A DNA stretch of 64,000 nucleotides, from the NCBI GenBank assembly GCA_034509735.1, contig JACGWO010000007.1, positions 22,472,046-22,536,045 of the forward strand, given 5' to 3'. This DNA comes from Sesamum alatum. Taxonomy: Eukaryota > Streptophyta > Magnoliopsida > Lamiales > Pedaliaceae. This document shows positions 44,365 through 56,273 of this stretch, one piece after another. The position numbers were made by a program, and so were the translations under genes. The notes below the pieces were generated by a model. The model saw nothing but the letters and a program-made list of their open reading frames with translations. It did no database searches and was not told where the DNA came from. Position 1 is the stretch's first letter; each line of letters opens with the position of its first letter.

Positions 44365-46199
44365 CCGATTCGATGTAAGGGGCATAGATCTATGTGCTTG
44401 GTATGATCTGCTTGCTTTTATGGCTTTAATAGCATGTTAGATTACATAAATATGTGAATAATATGATGATTCAATTGTTTGAATTTGATGGACTTTTGGC
44501 ATGCTTATTTTTCTTATATTGGATCTAAAATGGCATGCTTATTTTCAGAATATTATTACTGTTTTTTGTTGAAAAATGATGTTGAAAAAACATTAAAAAA
44601 AATATACATTTTTGGACAGCAGCAGCAGCAGCAGCGGTTGGCTGCTGCCCCTACCGGCCGGTCACTCGCTGGCAGGCGCGCTGCCGGGCGCGCGCGGGCT
44701 CACGCCTGTGCGCAGGCCTGCCCGGCGTGCGTGCTGGCAGGGGCGGCCGTGCACACCGCGGCCGCGCGTAGGTGGGTGCTTGTGCGGGCGCCGTGCACGC
44801 GGATGCTGCGCACTGGCGCGCGCGCTGTGCGTAGGCAGCCACTGCCGGCCGAGGCCAGCGCGGCACAGAGCACGCGCGCGCGCTTGCTGCCCTGTGCACG
44901 CGGCTGGCCGGCAGACACAACGGTTGGGCCATTTTGTGTCGTTTTTCAACATTTTTTGGAAAATTTAATTTTCTGTATTTTCTGTACATTATTCTGAAAA
45001 TGTATTCATTTTGCACATTTGATTTTGGAATAATTGGATTATTCCTTAGATTAAATTTGCTTAATTAATTTGGGATTAATACATGCATTGGATGCATTGT
45101 TTGTAATGTCCATTAAATTTGAAATTTGAATTTTGCATATTGTTTATGTATTTATGCTTTTGTGATGTTGGACATCACTTGGATATTTGGAATATCCATT
45201 GGTTTAATGCATGATTATTTGGAATAATTATGTTATGTGCGTTGATAGAATCAGCATGGGATGATCATAAAAGCCCTAGACCTTGTGTATGGATGAATGT
45301 ATTATCATTTAATTCATGTTGGGTGGGGCCTGCGTGCCTCTTGTTTTTTGGACTATCGTCTCCCCTTTTTTAGCCTCATGATGTTAAGGCTTGTCGTTAT
45401 TACCGATGTATTACTTTCAATTGTAACGAGAGTAGATAGGATTGGTGAGGTTTTAATTTTAACAAGCATATGGAGTCGGAGACCACAAGGTGGAGCATCA
45501 AGGCGTGAAACAAGAGAATTACAAGGCCCATTAGAATGACAATGGGTATATTATTTTGTAATAATGTAGGACCACCCTAGACAGACCATAGACTCACTGC
45601 GGGCTCAGTGGGTCGCATAGGTTGGGCTTGTGATCATCCTAACAAGGGTATGCTATGTTTTCTGCATGCGGCGTATTTATTTATCGCTTTAAATATTGGA
45701 TATTTATGCATGCTAAAACACCATAATGTGATGAGGTCTCGGTCATACACAAACTCTCATTTGGTTGGACCAAATTAAATATTAGGCCCAGAACGGACTT
45801 AGATCAAAATGCTATTTTGATCTGTCCGAGCTTTACATCCACAGCAATGTGGTGAGGAAGCTACCACTACCCAAGTGTGGTCTCATGAGTCGTGGCACAC
45901 TTGGACTAGGGGAAAGCTGCACCATTGTTGTGAACAAAAAGACTGCGCTCGCTGTTTCCCTGTCTCACTAGTCGTGCGGGGCGATAGTTTGAGGCATGAT
46001 TTGGTTGATGGGTCGGGCCCGAAACTAAGTAACATGGTTCGCTTGGAGTCCTCGGAACCATGCGAATAGGTGAGGCAAAATACCTTGGGAATCTCATTGG
46101 ATGAGAATGATATTGGATATCTCCCACGAGGTCTTCTTCATGTGAATGGTAAAAGCGGGGCATGGAGATTACGCTTGTGGATCCCGAGCCCGCTAGGAA
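44365..46199 (+). other. Element D leader, first part
   Basis: GC-rich island at about 44615-44930 with cgcgcg runs and a short cag repeat (44618-44636), then AT-rich sequence. The blocks shared with A and C follow: agccctagacc (45268), gtgcctcttgt, gactcactgcgggctcagtg (45590), and paired tctcactagtcgtg motifs. It is cut at 46199 by element C and resumes at 56149. Confidence 0.75.
46195..46199. repeat. Target site duplication of C (left), aggaa
   Basis: aggaa precedes the C LTR at 46200 and is repeated at 56144-56148. Confidence 0.93.
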
Positions 46200-48428
46200 T
46201 GAAGGACAAGCGGATCCGCCCGGGAGCGCGAGCGGAAGCGAGAAAGCGTGGAAAAGTGCGTAAATTTAAATCAAATTCAAAACTACGCGAATCCCAAGGG
46301 GTGTACCCTTGGGTGCTCAACCGGGCGTTCGATGTAGGATGTGTAAATATTAAAACATACATTTAAGCACATAGGGCATAGATATATAAATGAAATCAAT
46401 CAAAGCGTAATAAACCGTTACCTTTGATTGTTTAGCGTATGCTCCCGGCTACTTGCGTTGATCCTTTTCCGGAATGGTCACGAAATCCAAACGTATGGAT
46501 TCTCCAAAGGTGATCCACACCACACCGGAAGAAACACACGTTCCTCTTCCTAGAAAAGAACGGGTTTAGAAGGAATCGGTTTAAGAGAAGAACACTATGA
46601 ATTAGTGTTCTCTTAAACTTACTTTGTTCTTCTTCTTGATTCAAAATCAAGTGAAGAACACAAGTGTGAGAGAAGGAGGGAGCACGAAATTTTGAGAGAG
46701 AGGAGAGGATTTTTGTCTTCTCTTTTTCCTAGAAAAATATGAATAATGAATCACTTATGCTTGGTGTTGTATATTCTAATATATATACATAATTAATGTG
46801 ATTATTGGAATGTGTCTAGGTTCATCCAAGGATGTCTAGATTCATTCCAATCAATCACCATCAATTCTTCAATCAAGCCTACCAAAATTTATGGTATGAT
46901 CAAATCATACCAAAAGGGAAGAGCTTGATTGGAGTTGATTTGTCTCTTTCCAAAAGAGACAAGTCAACATACCACCTAGCATGAAACATGGCTGATTTTG
47001 CTTCCTCCATGGGAGCATGTCGGCCATGTTTAATTAAGGGAAGAAGTCCAACTTCTTTCTATTCCAAATTAGGAATTATTTCTCCTCTCGGGTATAATTT
47101 AACGGACCGGGTTTTATCGTAATCCAATTACGACGAACCCAACATTAAATCCAATTTAATGTCCATTCAAATTATTCCCGTTGATCTTTTAATCCAATTA
47201 AAAGATCCAACGTCTCAACATCTCAACTTTCCATATTTAATCAAAAATCTAATTTACCGATTAAATGAAAGCCCGATACAATGTCGGCCCGTCCATCCAA
47301 TCGACTTTCCCTTAGGTAATCCAATTACTTATTTTATCCTTCGAGATTAACTCCAAGTCGATCTCTCAACCTCCTCGGTGATTTGTGTGTGACCCTTTAG
47401 GTTCACCCTCAGCTAGACTTGGGCCCGTGTCCCACAAGGGCCCGTTACCATGGGTGGCCGTCTAGCAACGGTCCATGGCACTAGAGACTAGGTGAATTGG
47501 CGTGAACATTTAGGCGCCGATTCCGTACGGGTACGATCCTTCCATCTACCGTCTCCCGGCCTTAGTCTAGGGTATGGAATTGGGCGTCGGTTCCCATCCT
47601 TGACTAGGCATCTATGCTTAATACTCGAGACCACGTATGCTTCATTGCGTCGACACAGGGAACCATTCCCTGTTCGACCAACCACTGTGGCCACAGCTTT
47701 AAACAGCATGAACATGTCTCCGAGTGCATAGGAGATACCTCTGTCACATACTGACAGGGGAAGGATCCTCTTCTTGGAATCCACCGTCCTCGCTACACAT
47801 TCCGACTGCACTGGACAAGGCTTATAATGATCATCTTACAGAATGATCACCTCTCGCCAGATCCAAGATACAGCCGTCCTGTGCACGTGACTGCCATGAT
47901 TCCTCAAGTCTGAGGATTACTCCCGTACTATCGGAACCGGGGAAAACCAATCATACCGACCAAGCCTCCAAGGCTTCCATATGATGATCCCCGTGAGTCA
48001 GTCCAGTCGGCTCGACCCCAGTCGACCAACCCATCAAGATCGTGTAGGCGTCCCACGCCTGTCGCCGATGAAACACGGCACTCATCCAATGAACACGACT
48101 CTTGACGCAAGTCTCAATAGGACTCTCGATGCCCTGTCTCGAGGTCCTCGACTTGGAACATTTCAGACTCAACTCTTAATCAGTTGGTTTCATGACCACC
48201 ATCCAATGCGTGGCCCAACTGCACGAGTTGTTATCCATGGTCTGTGGGCTTTGTTGCGATATATGTTAAACACCGTTTTAACAAATGTAAGATGAGCGCA
48301 ACAAAGAAGGTACCATTGGTGACGAATACTCATCTTATTCATCACATAATAATATTACATTCACATCAAGTTGTCGGATAGGTTACAAATTGCCAAACTT
48401 ATTGGCTTTCTGGTCACCTATTCCAAAA
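46200..48428 (-). repeat. Element C 3' LTR (type II)
   Basis: It starts tgaaggacaagcgg (antisense LTR end) and ends cctattccaaaa, where the 5' LTR has cctattccaaca. The antisense polypurine tract atctcccacttgacc follows at 48429. It contains the hairpin aacacta/tagtgtt (46590-46620), the conserved core (47440-47495, antisense) and the ctgtca/tgacag pair. Confidence 0.92.
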
Positions 48429-48443
48429 ATCTCCCACTTGACC
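48429..48443 (-). other. Polypurine tract of C
   Basis: The antisense reads ggtcaagtgggagat, as in A and D, immediately before the 3' LTR. Confidence 0.88.
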
Positions 48444-48459
48444 TAAAGCCAATCACCCA

Positions 48460-49130
48460 TTGACCTCAAACCTCTTATTCAGATGGTGAGTGTGGGCAAC
48501 TTGCGACATAGGCTTAGCAAGTGGATCTGCTATGTTTTCTGCGGAGCTGACTCGGTCCAACCGAATGTCACTCCTGCTATCCATCTCTCTAAGTAGATGG
48601 TAGCGTCTAAGAATATGATTGGATCGTGATGAGATCTCGGTTCCTTTGCTATAGCTATCGCCCCGTTGTTATCATAAAAGATAATTACAGGCTTAGCAAT
48701 GCTAGGTATTACATCCAACCCTTGGATGTAGCTCATCAACCAAACCACTCCTTAGCTGCTTCCAAAGCCGCTATGTATTCGAAACTCTATGGTGGAGTCC
48801 GCCGTGGTAGCCTACTTGGAACCCTTCCAAGTAACCACGCCACCATTTAGTCTAAATACAAAAACTAAATTGAGACTTGGCATCTTCGTCATCCGACTGG
48901 AAGCTAGTGTCGCTATTAGCCTTCCAGTGTCAACTCTCCACCACCGTAGATCAAGAACATGTCCTTAGTCCTTTTTCAGGTAGTTCAGGATAGTCTTGAC
49001 TGCACTCCAGTGTGCCTTCCCGGCACACGACTGATATCGACTATTTACGCTCAAAGCGAAAGCCACATCAAGTCTAGTGCACTGAACAACATATTGTATG
49101 CTGCCTACGGCTGAAGCATAGGGATGTCCT
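48460..49130 (-). pseudogene. Element C RNase H
   Basis: Minus-strand text matches the A and D RNase H. The longest open part (48748-48530) reads VWLMSYIQGLDVIPSIAKP and YDNNGAIAIAKEPRSHHD. The catalytic SDASFQSD region near 48890-48920 is recognisable but the frame is interrupted by stops and small indels. It would degrade the RNA of the RNA-DNA hybrid; this copy is inactive. Confidence 0.85.
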
Positions 49131-50003
49131 ACATCCGTTTAAGTTCCTCATCAGTCTTAGGAGACTGCTTCTTGGATAACTTAATTCCATGCCTCATAGG
49201 AAGGAATCCTCGTTTTGAGTACTCCATCTTGAATCTTTTCAAGACTTTCTCAATGTACGAGGACTGGGCCATTCCTAACATCCTTTTAGATCTATCCCTG
49301 TAGATCTTGATGCCAAGGATGTAGGATGCCTCGCTCATATCCTTCATGGAGAATTGTGTTGACAACCAAGCTTTAGTGGTACCCAACATCTTAGCATCAT
49401 TCCCAATGAGCAAGATGTCATCCACGTAAAGCACCAGAAACACAACTGAGCTCCCACTGATCTTCTTGTATACACAAGGATTGGACTCGTTCTTGATGAA
49501 ATCATATCCCCGTATGACTTCATCAAAACGTATGTTCCAGCTTCGGGTTTAACCCCTTTTGGTGGATCTGCTAGGGTCCAAATCTTGTTTGTACCCATCG
49601 AGTCCATCTCGGATTTCATGGCCTCAAGCCACTTGTCCGAATCGATGTCTGACATTGCTTCTTCATACGAATTTGGATCATTATCCAACTGACCGGTCAG
49701 GCCCAGAAATCCATATCTATCAGGTGCATGGGATACTCTGGCCGACCTACGGAGGACTGGAACAATATCAGTGGGAACCACTGGCTCAGATGTCACTGCC
49801 GCCTCATGGGGTACCTCACTTGATTCCTCAAGGAGTACCTCATTGCGTCGACTATCCGATGGAAGACCTTTTTCCAAGAACACTGCGTTTCGCGAGACAA
49901 AAACCTTTTTGCTCGGAGGGATCATAGAAATAATACCCGCAGTTTCTTTCGGATAGCCGATGAACCTGCATAAACTAGACCTCGAGTCCAGTTTATCTCC
50001 CAC
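49131..50003 (-). pseudogene. Element C reverse transcriptase with 340-bp deletion
   Basis: The frame 50003-49550 carries the integrase-RT linker (SSLCRFIGYPKETAG, SDIDSDKWLEAMKSEMDSM) and stops matching at GVKP. It then jumps to the sequence encoding SWNI..DEVIRGYDF, leaving out about 340 bases present in A and D, including KARLVAKG and DVKTAFLNG. The junction at 49544-49547 shares cggg with both parent ends. The YVDD motif survives at 49417-49428 in frame 49443-49129 (LVLYVDDILLIGND). Loss of the first catalytic Asp makes the RT inactive. Confidence 0.92.
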
Positions 50004-50027
50004 TAATCTCTTGACATATGCGGGGCA

Positions 50028-50903
50028 ACCCTACACTTTCAAGTATTTGTAGGAGGCAGGCTTGCCATGCCATATCTCATATGGCGTCTGGGATACCCTT
50101 TTAGATGGCGCCAAGTTCAAAACTTTGGCCGCCGTCTCAAGAGCGTATCCCCAGAAGGAAAGGGGTAGTTCGGTAAAACTCGTCATGGATCGGACCATGT
50201 CCAACAAGGTCCGATTCCTCCTTTCAGACACACCATTAAGCTGCGGTGTTCCAGGAGGGGTCCACTGAGAGAGAATCCCATTCTCTTTTAGATAATCAGT
50301 AAACTCACCACTCAAATACTCTCCACCTCGGTCCGACCGAAGGGCTTTGATCTTTCGACCGGTTTGGTTCTCTACTTCAAGTCTGTATTCCTTAAACATT
50401 CCAAAGGCTTCAGACTTATACCTCATCAGGTAAACATAACCATACCGTGAGTGATCATCGGTAAAGGTTATGAAGTACGAGTACCCACCTCTAGCCTGAG
50501 TATTTAGTGGACCACAGACATCTGTATGGATCAAATCCAACAGATCACTGGCTAGCGTACTTTGTCCAACAAAGGGTTTCTTGGTCATCTTTCCCTTTAG
50601 ACAGGATTCGCAGGTCGGTAAGTTGTCCAAATCGTCTATTTCTAGACTCTTTGAGTCCACCAACCTTCTTATCCTATCTTTAGAGATATGACCTAACCTC
50701 ACATGCCATATATGTGCGTTATTATGATCATCACGTTTTCGTTTGTGTTCTGCAGTCATAATCCAATTAGACTGTTGAAGTATGTACAGACCGTTGACCA
50801 ATGTACCAAGCAGATGAGAAATACCATCTTTGATACTGAAAAAACCGTTTTTATTGATGGTAAATTCATATCCTCTCCTTATCAAGGACCGGGATGGAAA
50901 CAA
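50028..50903 (-). pseudogene. Element C integrase
   Basis: A continuous frame runs from GYEFTINKNGFF through HVRLGHISKDRIRRL, CESCLKGKMTKKPF, HTDVCGP (Asp, 50520-50522), SDRGGEYLSGEF (Asp, 50331-50333) and NGVSERRNR (Glu, 50223-50225). The last two residues are 35 apart. All catalytic residues and zinc cysteines are present. A stop at 50028-50030 replaces Trp in KVWGSPAYV (tgg to tag). This is the best-preserved integrase in the window. Confidence 0.93.
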
Positions 50904-51114
50904 TGTTTTTAATCATGCTAGGTACATAGAAACAGTCGTTCAGTACAATCCTAACATGACTACTAATGGCTAACTCTAGTGATCCTACGGCCTCCGCAGC
51001 AACGGCCTTGCCATCGCCTAGCCTCAGGATCATCTCATCCTTTGTTAGTCTTCTGCTTCTTTGCAGTGCCTGCAAATCATTGCAGATGTGAGCACCCCGG
51101 TATCCAATACCCAT
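50866..51114 (-). pseudogene. Element C protease
   Basis: The gag frame reaches SASWVLDTG with the triad at 51096-51104, then loses four bases. The frame GAHICNDLQALQRSRRLTKD continues from 51095 and shifts again near 50880 at the end of the protease/pre-integrase linker. Confidence 0.88.
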
Positions 51115-52019
51115 GAAGCAGAATTAGTAATCATATTAACTTCAACCACAAACACACCTGGGTTGGAGAGGAGTTGTGGGCACTCCCTCTTCCAATGCCC
51201 TTTCCCTTGGCAATGCATGCAGACATCATTTGCCTTGGACCGCTGAGAACCACGGGCCTTCCCTTTCCCTTTGCTCGGTCCAACCGGAGCAACAGGGACG
51301 CCCGGAGCGTGAGCAGGGGCCACAACCGTCTTCCCTTTGCCCTTCTTCCTCTTCCAGCGTCCGGCCCTCTTGCCATTTGCCTTGGAGGTCGAAGCCTCTC
51401 CTATCAATACCGTCGGCGCCGACTTATGGGTCGTTGCCTCGTATTGGACCAGCATGTTGATCAACTCATGAATAGACTTCTCAAGTCCGTTCATGTTGTA
51501 GTTGACAACAAACGGGTCATAGGATGGAGGAAGCGACTGGAGGATCACGTCAATGTACGTGTCATTGTTAAGCCCAGCTTTAAGATCCTCGAGTTTCTCC
51601 ACTAGGGAGAGCATCTTGACCCCATGACTCTGTACAGACGCTCCTTCAGCGAGCTTGGTGCCAAAGAATGCTTTTGTGGCGGCATATCTAATATGCCTAT
51701 CCGGAACCGCATAAACCTCGTTCATGCGGAGCATTATGGCGGAGACGTTGTCCAGCCTCTCATACTGCTTCTGGATGTCGTTAGACATCAAAGCCAGTAT
51801 GATACTGCGTACTTTCCGGTTGTCCTCATGCCATTTCTCGAACGTCAAACATTCTTCAGGCGTGGACCCCTCCGGTAAGTCGCTCGGTGGTGGCTCGTCC
51901 AAGACGTAGCCTTGGTTCTCGAAACCGAGGACAATCCTCAGGTTTCTCAGCCAGTCCGAGTAGTTCGTTCCGTTGAATTTGTTAGTCTCAAGAATCATAG
52001 TTAACGGGTTCTTAGACAT
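51045..52019 (-). pseudogene. Element C gag (324-codon open frame)
   Basis: The start at 52019 reads MSKNPLTMILETNKFNGTNY. The capsid region is uninterrupted, followed by the basic linker GKRAGRWKRKKGKGK and a complete zinc knuckle CMHCQGKGHWKREC (51180-51221). The open frame ends beyond the protease triad because of the four-base loss near 51095, so gag itself appears intact. It is the only complete gag here and could still make particles if transcribed. Confidence 0.9.
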
Positions 52020-53900
52020 ATCTACATTAATGAAAATGTAAAGCAGAAATTAGCAGATGATGGTAATATTATTGTTCAAGTTGAAGACTTGGTCTTTTAG
52101 TCTTTAACCCTCCCACTATTTATACGAAAGTCCGCCACTCTCAAGCGGAGTGGCGGACTTTCGGGAAACCATTTCCTAGTGGGCTTGGGATCCACAAGCG
52201 TAATCTCCATGCCCCGCTTTTATGATTCACATGAAGAAGACCTTGTGTGAGATATCCAATATCATTCTCATCCAATGAGATTCCCAAGATATTTTGCCTC
52301 ACCTATTCGCATGGTTCCGAGGATTCCAAGCGAACCATGTTACTCAGTGTTAGGCCCGACCCATCAACCAAATCATACCTCAAACTGTCGCTCCCCACGA
52401 CTCGTGAGAGAGGAAAACAGCGAGCGCAGTCTTTTTGTTCACAACAATAGTGCAGCTTTCCCCTAGTCCAAGTGTGCCACGACTCGTGAGACCACACTTA
52501 GGTAGTGGTAGCTTCCTCACCACATTGCTGTGGATGGAAGGCTCCGACAGACCAAAATACCATTTTGATCCACGTCCGTTCTGGGCCTAATATTTAATTT
52601 GGTCCAACCAAATGAGAGTTTGTGTATGACCGAGACCTCATCACATTATTGTGTTTTAGCATGCATAAATATCCAATATTTAAAGCGATAAATAAATACG
52701 CCGCATGCAGAAAATATAGCATACCCCTGTTAGGATGATCACAAGCCCAACCTATGCGACCCACTGAGCCCGCAGTGAGTCTATGGTCTGTCTAGGGTGG
52801 TCCTAAATTATTACAATAATAATAAACCCATTGTCATTCCAATGGGCCTTGAAGTGCTTCTTGTTTCACGCCTTGATGCTCCTCCTTGGGGTCTCCGACT
52901 CCAATTGCTTGTTAAAATTGAAACCTCACCAATCCTATCTACTCTCATTACAACTGAAAGTAATACATCGGTAATAAAGAAAACAAGCCTTAACATCATG
53001 AGGCTGAAAATACGGGAGATGATAGTCCCAAAAACAAGAGGCACGCAGGCCCCACCCAACAGAAAATAAATAAATATTCATTCATCCATACACAAGGTCT
53101 AGGGCTTTGTGATCATCCCATGTTGATTCCATCAACTCACATAACATAATTATTCCAAATAATCATGCATAAATAACCAATGGATATTCCAAATACGCAA
53201 GTGATGTCCAACATCACAAAAAGCATAAATATACAAATAATATGCAAAATTCAAATTTTAAATTTAATGGACATTTTAAACAATGCATCCAATGCATGTA
53301 TTAATCCCAAATTAATTAAGCAAATTTAACTCAAGGAATAATCCAATTATCCCAAAATCAAAAATGAAAAATTAACATATTTTCAGAATATCGTGCAGAA
53401 AATACAGAAAATTGAATTTTCCAGAAAAAGTCGAAAAACGGCACAAAACGGCCCAGCCGTTGTGCTGGCCGGCCGCCCGCGCGCATAGGGCAGCGCGCGC
53501 GCGCTGGCAGCAAGCCTGCGCTCCCTGCGCGTGCGCGCTCTGTGCCGCGCGCTGGCAGCGGCCGGCTGCGCACAGCGCGCACGCGCCTGTGCGCAGCATC
53601 CGCGCGCATGGCGCGCGCGCAGGCGCCCGCCTGCGCGCGGCCGCTGCAGACCGATCCGAATTTTTTTTTTTTTTTTATTTTTCAAAACGTTTCAGCACAA
53701 TAACATTAATATTATTCTGAAAATAAGCATGCAATTTTAGATCCAATCTAACAAAATTAAGCATGCCAAAAGTCCATTAAATCCAAACAATTGAATCATC
53801 ATATTATTCATATATTTATGTAATCTAACATGCCAATAAAGCCATTTAAAAGCAAGTAGATCATGCCAAACACATAGATCTATGCCCCTTACATCGAACC
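52020..53900 (-). other. Element C leader (1.9 kb)
   Basis: From the gag start outward (antisense): tataaatagtgggaggg at 52107-52123 (antisense), and a perfect 15-base hairpin cgaaagtccgccact/agtggcggactttcg (52125-52139 and 52149-52163). Further on are tctcacgagtcgtg motifs, the gactcactgcgggctcagtg hairpin (52760s) and a GC-rich island (53446-53660) with long cg alternation. Open frames of 75-102 codons on both strands of the island are not considered genes. Confidence 0.75.
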
Positions 53901-53914
53901 GGGCTCTGATACCA
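53901..53914 (-). other. Primer binding site of C
   Basis: The antisense reads tggtatcagagccc, complementary to initiator tRNA-Met, two bases from the LTR at 53917. Confidence 0.92.
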
Positions 53915-53916
53915 CT

Positions 53917-56143
53917 TGAAGGACAAGCGGATCCGCCGGGGAGCGCGAGCGGAAGCGAGAAAGCGTGGAAAAGTGCGTAAATTTAAATCAAATTCAAAAA
54001 TACGCGAATCCCAAGGGGTGTACCCTTGGGTGCTCAACCGGGCGTTCGATGTAGGATGTGTAAATATTAAAACATACATTTAAGCACATAGGGCATAGAT
54101 ATATAAATGAAATCAATCAAAGCGTAATAAACCGTTACCTCTGATTGTTTAGCGTATACTCCCGGCTACTTGCGTTGTTCCTTTTCCGGAATGGTCACGA
54201 AATCCAAACGTATGGATTCTCCAAAGGTGATCCACACCACACCGGAAGAAACACACGTTCCTCTTGCTAGAAAAGAACGGATTTTGAAGGAATCGGTTTA
54301 AGAGAAGAACACTATGAATTAGTGTTCTCTTAAACTTACTTTGTTCTTCTTCTTTATTCAAAATCAAGTGAAGAACACAAGTGTGAGAGAGGGAGGGAGC
54401 ACGAAATTTTGAGAGAGAGGAGAGGATTTTTGTCTTCTCTTTTTCCTAGAAAAAAATGAATAATGAATCACTTATGCTTGGTGTTGTATATTCTAATATA
54501 TATACATAATTAATGTGATTATTGGAATGTGTCTAGGTTCATCCAAGGATGTCTAGATTCATTCCAATCAATCACCATCAATTCTTCAATCAAGCCTACC
54601 AAAATTTATGGTATGATCAAATCATACCAAAAGGGAAGAGCTTGATTGGAGTTGATTTGTCTCTTTCCAAAAGAGACAAGTTAACATACTACCTAGCATG
54701 AAACATGGCTGATTTTGCTTCCTCCAAGGGAGCATGTCGGCCATGTTTAATTAAGGGAAGAAGTCCAACTTCTTCCTATTCCAAATTAGGAATTATTTCT
54801 CCTCTCGGGTATAATTTAACGGACCGAGTTTTATCGTAATCCAATTACGACGAACCCAACATTAAATCCAATTTAATGTCCATTCAAATTATTCCCGTTG
54901 ATCTTTTAATCCAATTAAAAGATCCAATGTCTCAACATCTCAACTTTCCATATTTAATCAAAAATCCAATTTACCGATTAAATGAAAGCCGATACAATGT
55001 CGGCCCGTCCATCCAATGGATTTTCCCTTAAATAATCCAATTACCTATTTTATCCTTCGAGATTGACTCCAAGTCGATCTCTCAACCTCCTCGGTGATTT
55101 GTGTGTGACCCTTTAGGTTCACCCTCAGCTAGACTTGGGCCCGTGTCCCACAAGGGCCCGTTACCATGGGTGACCGTCTAGCAACGGTCCATGGCACTAG
55201 AGACTAGGTGAATTGGCGTGAACATTTAGGCGCCGATTCCGTACGGGTACGATCCTTCCGTCTACCGTCTCCCGACCTTAGTCTAGGGTATGGAATTGGG
55301 CGTCGGTTCCCATCCTTGACTAGGCATCTATGCTTAATACTCGAGACCACGTATGCTTCATTGCGTCGACACAGGGAACCATTCGCTGTTCGACCAACCA
55401 CTGTGGCCACAGCTTTAAACAGCATGAACGTGTCTCCGAGTGCATAGGAGATACCTCTGTCACATACTGACAGGGGACGGATCCTCTTCTTGGAATCCAC
55501 CGTCCTCGCTACACATTCCGACTGCACTGGACAAGGCTTATAATGATCATCTTACAGAATGATCACCTCTCGCCAGATCCGAGATACAGCCGTCCTGTGC
55601 ACGTGACTGCCATGATTCCTCAAGTCTGAGGATTACTCCCGTACTATCGGAACCGGGGAAAACCAATCATACCGACCAAGCCTCCAAGGCTTCCATATGA
55701 TGATCCCGCGAGTCAGTCTAGTCGGCTCGACCCCTGTCGACCAACCCATCAAGATCGTGTAGGCGTCCCACGCCTGTCGCCGATGAAACACGGCACTCAT
55801 CCAATGAACACGACTCTTGACGCAAGTCTCAATAGGACTCTCGATGCCCTGTCTCGAGGTCCTCGACTTGGAATGTTTCAGACCCAACTCTTAATCAGTT
55901 GGTTTCATGACCACCATCCAATGCGTGGCCCAACTGCACGAGTTGTTATCCATGGTCTGTGGGCTTTATAGCGATATATGTTAAACACCGTTTTAACAAA
56001 TGTAAGATGAGCGCAACAAAGAAGGTACCATTGGTGACGAATACTCATCTTATTCATCACATAATAATATTACATTCACATCAAGTTGTCGGATAGGTTA
56101 CAAATTGCCAAACCTATTGGCTTTCTGGTCACCTATTCCAACA
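53917..56143 (-). repeat. Element C 5' LTR (type II)
   Basis: It starts tgaaggacaagcgg and ends cctattccaaca, the antisense of TGTTGGAATAGG, then the aggaa duplication. It is nearly identical to the 3' LTR. Confidence 0.93.
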
Positions 56144-56148
56144 AGGAA
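56144..56148. repeat. Target site duplication of C (right), aggaa
   Basis: This second copy of aggaa follows the C 5' LTR. D leader sequence (atggtttctcgaaactcc) resumes right after. Confidence 0.93.
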
Positions 56149-56273
56149 ATGGTTTCTCGAAACTCCACTTGAGTGTGGCGGACTTTCGTATAAAAAAAGA
56201 CCAAGTCTTCAACTTGAACAATAATATTACCATTATCTGCTAATTTCTGCTTTACATTTTCATTAATGTAGAT
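56149..56273 (+). other. Element D leader, second part
   Basis: This is the gag-proximal leader. The hairpin of C is degraded here (ctcgaaactccacttgag) and tataaatagtgggagg is reduced to tataaaaaaagacc by a small deletion. Confidence 0.75.

Larger units (their letters stand above)
46200..56143 (-). mobile_element. Ty1/copia retrotransposon C, full length, RT-deleted
   Basis: This minus-strand element has type II LTRs at 53917-56143 (5', 2227 bp) and 46200-48428 (3', 2229 bp), PBS, leader, gag, protease, integrase, partial RT, RNase H and polypurine tract, bounded by the aggaa duplication. Over the first 600 bases compared by eye the LTRs differ at about eleven positions (about 98 percent identity). 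A 340-bp deletion removes the first RT catalytic motif, and there are a few stops and frameshifts. It is the youngest-looking full-length insertion in the window. Confidence 0.95.

Noticed and set aside
44479..45016. Frames up to 172 codons in the element D leader island
   Set aside because: Same reason as the element A island: composition-driven, no conserved product.
47488..47811. A 107-codon minus-strand frame (MQSECVARTVDSKKR) also seen at 55204-55527, 42749-43021 and 62736-63032
   Set aside because: It recurs because the LTR recurs. Ends differ, the type III version reads differently (28212-28442), and it overlaps the conserved hairpin. I see no sign of selection for protein.
53358..53740. 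Frames of 69-102 codons on both strands of the element C leader island
   Set aside because: Composition-driven, mutually overlapping, not conserved with the other leaders.
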